Origin: an uncultured Pedosphaera sp.
Lineage (GTDB): Bacteria > Verrucomicrobiota > Verrucomicrobiia > Limisphaerales > Pedosphaeraceae
Assembly: GCA_903918755.1 (NCBI GenBank)
Contig: CAIXFN010000029.1
Location: forward strand, 1-39,642
Reading direction: 5' to 3'
Length of the DNA: 39,642 nt
Shown here: one piece after another, positions 34,801-39,642 of the stretch
Numbering within the stretch: position 1 is the first letter of the stretch
Layout of the letters: every line of letters starts with the position of its first letter
The notes under the pieces: model-generated
The model's input: the letters and a program-made list of their open reading frames with translations, nothing else
Databases searched by the model: none
What the model was told of the DNA's origin: nothing
Made by a program: the position numbers and the translations under genes

Positions 34801-37800
34801 CCCGGGTGGCGGGAACGAACACCACCACCCTGCAATCCACCGCCTACGACCTCGGCGGCCGCATCACTGACACGTACAATGCCCTGGGCGGCCACACCGC
34901 CATCGCCGACGTCATCACGGGCGGGCGACGGGTCGTGACCACGACCCTGCCCGACCTCGGCACGCGCATCGAAACGTATTACTTGGACGGCTCTTTGAAA
35001 ACTTTGACCGGCACCGCGGTCTTCCCGGTGAAGTACACTTCGGACGTGGCTTTGCTCGACGGCCTTTATCGCCAATACACCATCACAACCAATCTAGACA
35101 GCTCATTTGCGGGCACGCCGGAGAGGGTTCAGCGCTTTCAGGACGCCCTGGGGCGACCGTACAAGACCATCTACCCGGACGCGAGTTTCAGTCAGTCGTT
35201 TTACAATGATTCAGGGAAGTTGTCCGGCCTGCGGGACGCGGACAACGTCATGACCCTATTCGATTACAACGCCCGAGGCGAGCAGGAATACACCACCACG
35301 GATGTGGGGGATGCCACCCACGCCCGGAATAGCCAGCGCGATCCGACGGGTATAGATCGGATCCGCCGGGTCGTGTCGGATGTCTATAATCATCCCACCC
35401 ACGGCTGGGTGCGCCGCTCCCGATCGTACGTCTGGAATCAGTTGGGGGTGGACAATGCCCTGTTGACCGCCGACTTGGAGACCAGCCTGGATGGATTGCA
35501 TTCCTGGTCCACAAGCTTCGGGCGAACGGTGGAGACCCTGACCGTCTTTGGCACGGGCGGAGCCCGGACCCAAACCACCATCGCGCCGGACCTTTCCCGC
35601 ACCATCAGCCAATACCAGAATGGTCGGTTGGTCTCCGTCACGCGCCAGGATTCCGGCGGCAACCCCATTGGCCAGCTAACCTATGGGTACGACAGCGCCG
35701 GACGGGTGGCCACGGTGACCGACTCCCGAACCTCAGGCACCACCACCATGACCTACACCGTCGCGGATCAGGTTGCCACCCTCACCACCCCGGCGCCGGG
35801 CCCGGGGCAAGCGGCACAGGTGGTCACCCATGCGTATGACAACCAGGGCCGGCAAACGAGTTCCGTGCTGCCGGACGGGAGCACGATCCAGCGGGACTTT
35901 CTCCCCACCGGCTTGGTCCAGGACACCCACGGTCCCCTCACCTTCCCGGTGCTGTACGATTACGATGCCCAGGGGCGGCTCCGGCACATGACCACCTGGC
36001 AAAACTATACCAATGCCACCGGGGCGGCGGTCACGGAATGGATTTACGGCGACCCCGCCCACCGCGGCTTGCTCTCCCAGAAAAAGTATGCCGACGGCAC
36101 TGGCGTAAATTACACCTATACCGCCGGTGGTCGGCTGGCCACCCGGGTGTGGGCGCGGAACCTCACGACTTCGTACACCTACAACGACGCGGGAGATCTG
36201 GCCACCACCAGCTACTCCGATGGCGGCGCCACGCCGTCCGCCACGTACAGCTACGACCGGAAAGGCCAGTTGGCCACCGTGGCCCGGGGCGCCGTTACCA
36301 CCACCTTCGGCTACAACGACGCCGGGGAATTGCTCTCCGAAAGCTACGTCGGCGGGACCTTGAACGGCTTTTCCGTGGCCAACGGCTATGACTCCCTCCT
36401 CCGTCGGAACAGCCTGACCCTGAAAAATGGGGCGGGAACCACGCTGGCCGCATCGGCGTACAGCTATGACCCGGCCTCCCGCCTCGCGACCGTCTCCAGC
36501 GGCAACGAAACGGCCACGTACAGCTACTTCCCCAATTCCTCCCTGGTGAACCAAATTACGCTTCAGGAAAGCGGCACGCTGCGGTTGACCCGGTCCCACA
36601 CCTACGATAGCTTAAACCGGCTCAGCGGGGTGGTGTCCACGCCCGCGAGCGGCCCGGTGGTGAGCGACAATTATCAATACAACCAGCTCAATGAGCGCAC
36701 CTCGGCCACCCTGGCCGATGGCAGCCACTGGGACTACCAGTACGACTCCAAGGGCGAGGTCACGTCTGGCCGGAAAGTGTGGAGCGACGGCACGCCGGTG
36801 GCGGGGGAACAGTTTCAGTATGCGTTTGATGACATCGGCAACCGCACCTCCAGCCTGGCTGGCGGCGACCAGACCGGCGGCAATCTGCGTTCCGCCACCT
36901 ACGCGGTCAACAGTCTGAACGAATACACCAGCCGCACCGTACCTGGCGCGGTGGACTTGCTGGGCTCAGCGGCCACCAACGCCACGGTGACGGTGAACAA
37001 CCAACCCACCACACGGCACGGAACCTTTTACCGCGCCCAGCTCGCCGTCACGAACAACTCCACCTCCGTCCGGCTATCCGCGACCAACCTGGCGGTCCTG
37101 AACCGTCCCGGCACCACGGACCTGCTCGGCACCAAGACCGGAACGGTGTTCGTCCCAAAAACCCCGGAACTTTTCACCCACGACCTCGACGGCAACCTGC
37201 TCCAGGACGGTCGTTGGCAATACACCTGGGACGGCGAAAACCGGTTGGTAGCCTTGCAGGCTCGGGGAGCGAACGAAGGCGCGCAAACGCTCAACTTCGA
37301 ATACGATTACGCCGGCCGACGCGTGCGCAAAACCGTCTGGACCACCAACGGCACGGGCGTATCCCTCACCGCCGACACCAAATTCCTCTACGACGGCTGG
37401 AACCTGATCGCGGAATTGAACGCCACCGACAATTCCGTCGCGCGCAGTTTCGTCTGGGGCTCGGACTTGAGCGGCAGCATTCAAGGGGCCGGCGGCGTGG
37501 GCGGATTGCTGGCGGCCCGCCCCGGCGGCGGCACCGCCCCCCAATTCGCCTGCTACGACGGCAACGGCAACATCACCGCCTTCGTGGACGCCACCACCGG
37601 CCAGGTCGCCAGCCAATTTGAGTACGGCCCCTTCGGCGAGCCCTTGCGGATCGACACCACTTCGCTGCGCTTCGGCTTTTCCACTAAATACGCGGATCCG
37701 GAAACCGGGTGGTTGTATTACGGCTACCGGTATTATTCTCCGGGCACGGGAAGGTGGACAGGTAGAGACCCCATCGAGGAAAGCGGCGGACTAAATCTAT

Positions 37801-38765
37801 ACGGATTCGCTTACAACAACCCACTCTGTTTCTCCGACTACCTCGGTCGTGAGGGTTACTGGAGCGACGTTGGGACGACGTTACAAGGCATGGGACAGGG
37901 TGCTTGGAACGTCGGAGGTGGAATCTTGTCGTTCGGCCGAGACATGGGTCTTGGTCTCGTGACGTTGCCCGTTCTTGTAATGCCGGATACTTGGGTTCCA
38001 AAGTGCGTCTGCGATGGGCTGTCGAGCCACAAAGGAAATCCACTCACTCAACTGGCAGGAACTGATTACGGCGCCATTAAGGTGTTCGGCACCGTGATGG
38101 CATCCCCGGCATTGGCGGTCTATTCAGTTGGAGACAACGCTGCTTCTGCTGTTGGGAATGCTTGGAACGGAAATCTGCAAGCTGCAGGGCAGAACTTCGG
38201 TGAGGGTCTGACTACTGCTGGACTTCTGGCCACGCCATTCGCAAGACCAAATCCGCTGGTCGGCGGATACCAGGGCGTTGGTAATTGGCAGCAGACCATT
38301 TACAACCTCAATCAAGCCATTCCTAAGTCGATTAGACCCAAGTTGCCCATTTCGATCAACAACCCTGGAGGACTCTACTACCAGCGTTGGGCTACCAAAG
38401 TATTGCAAGAGCAATTTGGTGCTTGGGAGGTCGCAAAAGACGTGACGGTGCAACCGTTCAACCGTTCTGGCGGATTCGGAAAGTCATTCGAGTTTGATGC
38501 TGTCTGCCGTCGCAGCAAAGGTTCCTACGCTTTCTATGAATTCAAAGGCTCCCCTTCTGCGACGCTGTCAAGACCGAATCAGATGCGTGGCCACCCCTTG
38601 TTTCAGGAGTTTGGCGGACAAATCGCTGGCGAAGAGGCAGTCAAAATCGACCTTGGCCCCGGACAAATAATTCCGCCCACGGCACCATTAGTCTTTTACA
38701 ATCAGTTTGGAGTCGGCCAATTCTTCGTGCCTCTCACAACCGGCAGCATCGCGGATTACCACTGA
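31800..38765 (+). CDS. giant RHS/YD-repeat protein with nuclease-like C-terminal tip
   Basis: A protein of 2321 residues. A long N-terminal region with one helix (about 43-56, TWLFVLAFVGFLLQ) directs export. A Gly-rich, Cys-containing segment follows near residues 415-445 (GGGGCSSCGG). YD repeats then fill the middle, for example YSYDPASRLATV and FGYNDAGELL. The RHS core ends with the conserved DPETGWLYYGYRYYSPGTGR (from 1966), WTGRDPIEESGGLNLYGFAY and NNP near 2009. The last 310 residues differ. A Gly/Ala-rich pre-toxin part comes first, then YQRWATKVLQEQFG, FEFDAVC with Asp2233 and YEFKGS with Glu2247-x-Lys2249, the order of a PD-(D/E)xK nuclease. RHS shells enclose such tips and release them into rival cells. 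Family assignment of the toxin is inference; the RHS part is firm. Confidence 0.93.
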   Translation: MNHLRKISAMLTNPFPSLAKTRKSLIESCRQFHFFCRWQRQITWLFVLAFVGFLLQSQRTMAGVPAPVTGPQQCGAALVQSSTTAATRHLTYYSPFVPDSAHPSTNRIMYRNRRFETTIDIKYTNSAPANPLSLAEHYHLVTWSPSRWTNNFGEFINVALEEAVSTNWGSFSQDQSRSGHCETVYTNGIGWDNPDCVNNSSCADLIANPYPLCGTWIPSSPELATLDCQWDDPSQYGGVLTHFHMVGTMTTNSTTITITGSGNVGVTSYSLTQTTVETLSWEMNVRDLIAQVRSDLSLQSYGPYSDTPGYASLKVSDDETYVDATGYRYRIRLPQTDPRLEYDVKMKELIHLPNGSVAVRKKHELIAGTGTVAYGHDHYARLPQASPGKNNTEFVTVSVVGVTVLPKMPGLPGTMAGAGAGGGGIGGSWLGGGGCSSCGGAGQNMFTGEDGLAASSGGLAFSLRAGSSGGGWNGMGLHLSISSLDNGTVEPEDYDGDFNDGLYPDFPSNDGIGVERALQGPLDGFGFRHKGVTNLISSITSITVSNEWGWDTNYNILPPALFQKMTGRQVIRYFVPGASLPFVTWTVNPPASGAVLVTRTLVDGSIDNYSYSIAVPNTIRLTINDQRVERHVWDSNYDDSNQRSEVSTIEDTNGAILYQVTRVYQQFPTWNPYNSPELGLTEALVTETVGAGPNALTTRYIYDSTGPARGSFLPLIETIHPDGSWEYYQYLTYNADAVEVVTDIYSGLGDTAPPAPVPDAPPSAANCRHVEYSYASVDTLGTGADGGGMQPDTAEPYTPRTVTEYWRGHPISKRFVIIRSQQRIEYECEDPNSTGPDDTRGRLFITTTQLDASHRPTSITHPDGTITTYTYGVTGPEPVTESHGAPGTGGTVSDGTRTTTVRNAADELQSLTTIDILSGQTIASETYSNPDSFLRYRTATFLDGTSESRTFDCCGLSTWTDRDGVTTSYGYDGLHRVNAVSRLGITILSTLDAAGNTLALTRVAGTNTTTLQSTAYDLGGRITDTYNALGGHTAIADVITGGRRVVTTTLPDLGTRIETYYLDGSLKTLTGTAVFPVKYTSDVALLDGLYRQYTITTNLDSSFAGTPERVQRFQDALGRPYKTIYPDASFSQSFYNDSGKLSGLRDADNVMTLFDYNARGEQEYTTTDVGDATHARNSQRDPTGIDRIRRVVSDVYNHPTHGWVRRSRSYVWNQLGVDNALLTADLETSLDGLHSWSTSFGRTVETLTVFGTGGARTQTTIAPDLSRTISQYQNGRLVSVTRQDSGGNPIGQLTYGYDSAGRVATVTDSRTSGTTTMTYTVADQVATLTTPAPGPGQAAQVVTHAYDNQGRQTSSVLPDGSTIQRDFLPTGLVQDTHGPLTFPVLYDYDAQGRLRHMTTWQNYTNATGAAVTEWIYGDPAHRGLLSQKKYADGTGVNYTYTAGGRLATRVWARNLTTSYTYNDAGDLATTSYSDGGATPSATYSYDRKGQLATVARGAVTTTFGYNDAGELLSESYVGGTLNGFSVANGYDSLLRRNSLTLKNGAGTTLAASAYSYDPASRLATVSSGNETATYSYFPNSSLVNQITLQESGTLRLTRSHTYDSLNRLSGVVSTPASGPVVSDNYQYNQLNERTSATLADGSHWDYQYDSKGEVTSGRKVWSDGTPVAGEQFQYAFDDIGNRTSSLAGGDQTGGNLRSATYAVNSLNEYTSRTVPGAVDLLGSAATNATVTVNNQPTTRHGTFYRAQLAVTNNSTSVRLSATNLAVLNRPGTTDLLGTKTGTVFVPKTPELFTHDLDGNLLQDGRWQYTWDGENRLVALQARGANEGAQTLNFEYDYAGRRVRKTVWTTNGTGVSLTADTKFLYDGWNLIAELNATDNSVARSFVWGSDLSGSIQGAGGVGGLLAARPGGGTAPQFACYDGNGNITAFVDATTGQVASQFEYGPFGEPLRIDTTSLRFGFSTKYADPETGWLYYGYRYYSPGTGRWTGRDPIEESGGLNLYGFAYNNPLCFSDYLGREGYWSDVGTTLQGMGQGAWNVGGGILSFGRDMGLGLVTLPVLVMPDTWVPKCVCDGLSSHKGNPLTQLAGTDYGAIKVFGTVMASPALAVYSVGDNAASAVGNAWNGNLQAAGQNFGEGLTTAGLLATPFARPNPLVGGYQGVGNWQQTIYNLNQAIPKSIRPKLPISINNPGGLYYQRWATKVLQEQFGAWEVAKDVTVQPFNRSGGFGKSFEFDAVCRRSKGSYAFYEFKGSPSATLSRPNQMRGHPLFQEFGGQIAGEEAVKIDLGPGQIIPPTAPLVFYNQFGVGQFFVPLTTGSIADYH

Positions 38766-38766
38766 G

Positions 38767-39498
38767 ATGAATAAGCCATCCATTCTTCATGCAGCTGTTT
38801 GGAAGTTACGCAAAGCAGCCTGGATGCGATCCAAGCCACTAACCTGGGGAGAAAAGCGTGAGCTTTTTGAGTCCTTTAACCGGATGGTGCGAAAACATCT
38901 TCCGGAAGCCGATTGGAAATATGGCAGGAGCCAGTTCACGAAGCTAAGTGGACAATGCGAAAGAATTTTCTTTGCCAGCATTACTGATCAGGAATTGGAG
39001 CTTTGGGTTGACGTCGCGGTGGGTATTCGCTTTACAGACGTCGAGGAAATCTGGCGCCAATCACAAAAACTGGATCAGTTTACTAGTCACTGGACGATTG
39101 AAGGTGTGGTCAGCAATTATATTCGCAACGCACAACTGTGGTACCAGATCGACCGTCCAATCGACATTGAGTTTTTCGAACCAAAGATTTGTGGATTGAT
39201 AGAGCAGGCGTGCATTCCTTTCTGGAACAGATTTGCCAGTGTTGCGGACGTGGACCGGGAATGGAACCATAGACCGTTTGAATTCGACCACGATGCTACC
39301 AACGCTCTACACCATGCCACTCGCTCCCTGATTGTCGCCAAACTTGCAAAAAATCCCAAGTTCGAAGAACTGGTGCCAATGAGGCGAGGAGAAGTGACAC
39401 GGTTACTGGACATCAACCTGCAACAAAAGGGACTGGAAGCGTTTGACCGGCTGGTGGAATGGCTTCGTAAAGAGCCCATTCCAGTGGAATTGATCTAG
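38767..39498 (+). CDS. putative immunity protein for the RHS tip
   Basis: A protein of 243 residues, with its ATG one base after the RHS stop codon. It has no signal peptide or membrane helix. It is mostly helical and rich in Trp and Arg/Glu (KHLPEADWKYGRSQFTKLSG; ELWVDVAVGIRFTDVEEIWR; VTRLLDINLQQKGLEAFDRL). I recognise no family. Placement directly behind a polymorphic toxin tip is the classic position of an immunity gene, whose product would bind the nuclease domain in the producer's cytoplasm. Base composition is clearly lower in GC than the core genes, matching the toxin tip and suggesting both were acquired together. The alternative is a second, unrelated cargo gene. Confidence 0.7.
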   Translation: MNKPSILHAAVWKLRKAAWMRSKPLTWGEKRELFESFNRMVRKHLPEADWKYGRSQFTKLSGQCERIFFASITDQELELWVDVAVGIRFTDVEEIWRQSQKLDQFTSHWTIEGVVSNYIRNAQLWYQIDRPIDIEFFEPKICGLIEQACIPFWNRFASVADVDREWNHRPFEFDHDATNALHHATRSLIVAKLAKNPKFEELVPMRRGEVTRLLDINLQQKGLEAFDRLVEWLRKEPIPVELI

Positions 39499-39518
39499 GC
39501 GCAATGCCGTTAAGGAAT

Positions 39519-39642
39519 TCAGGCAGAGATTTCTTTTACTAAGTAATCGATCGCCCCTTTTCGCGAGGTGTTTTTGCGCAAGCGCGGCCAACTGCTCACC
39601 GGCTGTCGTAACGCTCGCGGACAGGATCGCTGCCGCCGTTTC
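39519..39642 (-). CDS. IS4-type transposase, C-terminal end (partial)
   Basis: The frame enters from the right edge on the minus strand and stops at TGA (39519-39521). The visible 40 residues include CPRALRQPVSSWPRLRKNTS and then KGAIDYLVKEISA. The R-x-CPRA-R-x-P-V-x-SWPR stretch is the familiar C-terminal pattern of a group of IS4-family DDE transposases. It converges on the putative immunity gene with 20 bases between stops. Whether the element is complete lies outside the window. Confidence 0.5.
   Translation of the reverse strand, partial: KRRQRSCPRALRQPVSSWPRLRKNTSRKGAIDYLVKEISA

Overview
The window is about 39.6 kb of high-GC chromosomal DNA that most resembles a member of the Verrucomicrobiota (PVC group). 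The support is indirect: a DUF3299 protein beside an FtsX-type ABC transporter, a MoxR/Bat operon with a fused BatB-BatC, a long IspG and a long SecA, and secreted proteins ending in a GDGIPDWW-type segment followed by an RHS gene. The phylum call is an inference; no rRNA or tRNA gene is present to confirm it.

Layout. 1-109 is the last part of an IS256-type transposase. 192-3182 holds a small NTF2-like protein facing a three-gene unit on the minus strand (ATPase, permease, DUF3299). 3363-6452 is secA, divergent from a TolC-like outer-membrane protein (6674-8254). 8265-13811 is a tightly packed minus-strand operon: moxR, DUF58, a BatD-like membrane protein, batA and a batB-batC fusion, mostly joined by ATGA overlaps. 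13983-16130 is thiC with a TPP riboswitch and its own promoter. Diverging from it at 16158-19553 is a housekeeping operon: HIT hydrolase, phoH, ybeY, DUF502, recO. 19824-24731 is a minus-strand group of isoprenoid and envelope genes (dxr, rseP, ispG, then a TfoX-domain protein). 24838-27722 has a DUF1801 protein diverging from a large secreted two-lobed alpha/beta hydrolase.

27723-29253 is the only long stretch without a believable gene. Its first kilobase is an A-B-A-B-A mosaic of diverged repeats, built almost entirely of short hairpins with purine-rich loops. Stem substitutions between copies keep pairing as G-U only in plus-strand RNA. This is the strongest candidate here for something undescribed.

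29254-39498 is a polymorphic-toxin-like locus. A secreted 849-aa protein with two copies of an unnamed module is coupled by ATGA to a 2321-residue RHS/YD-repeat protein. The RHS protein carries a nuclease-like C-terminal tip and is followed one base later by a small soluble ORF placed like an immunity gene. The toxin tip and the following gene are visibly AT-richer than the rest. The right edge (39519-39642, minus) is the end of an IS4-type transposase, so mobile elements lie at both ends of the window.

Promoters that can be read by eye follow TTGAC(A/C/G), then 17 bases, then a -10 box of the type TA-N3-T. In at least one case (HIT gene) the predicted transcript would start at or next to the start codon. 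Shine-Dalgarno sequences are weak or missing at many genes.
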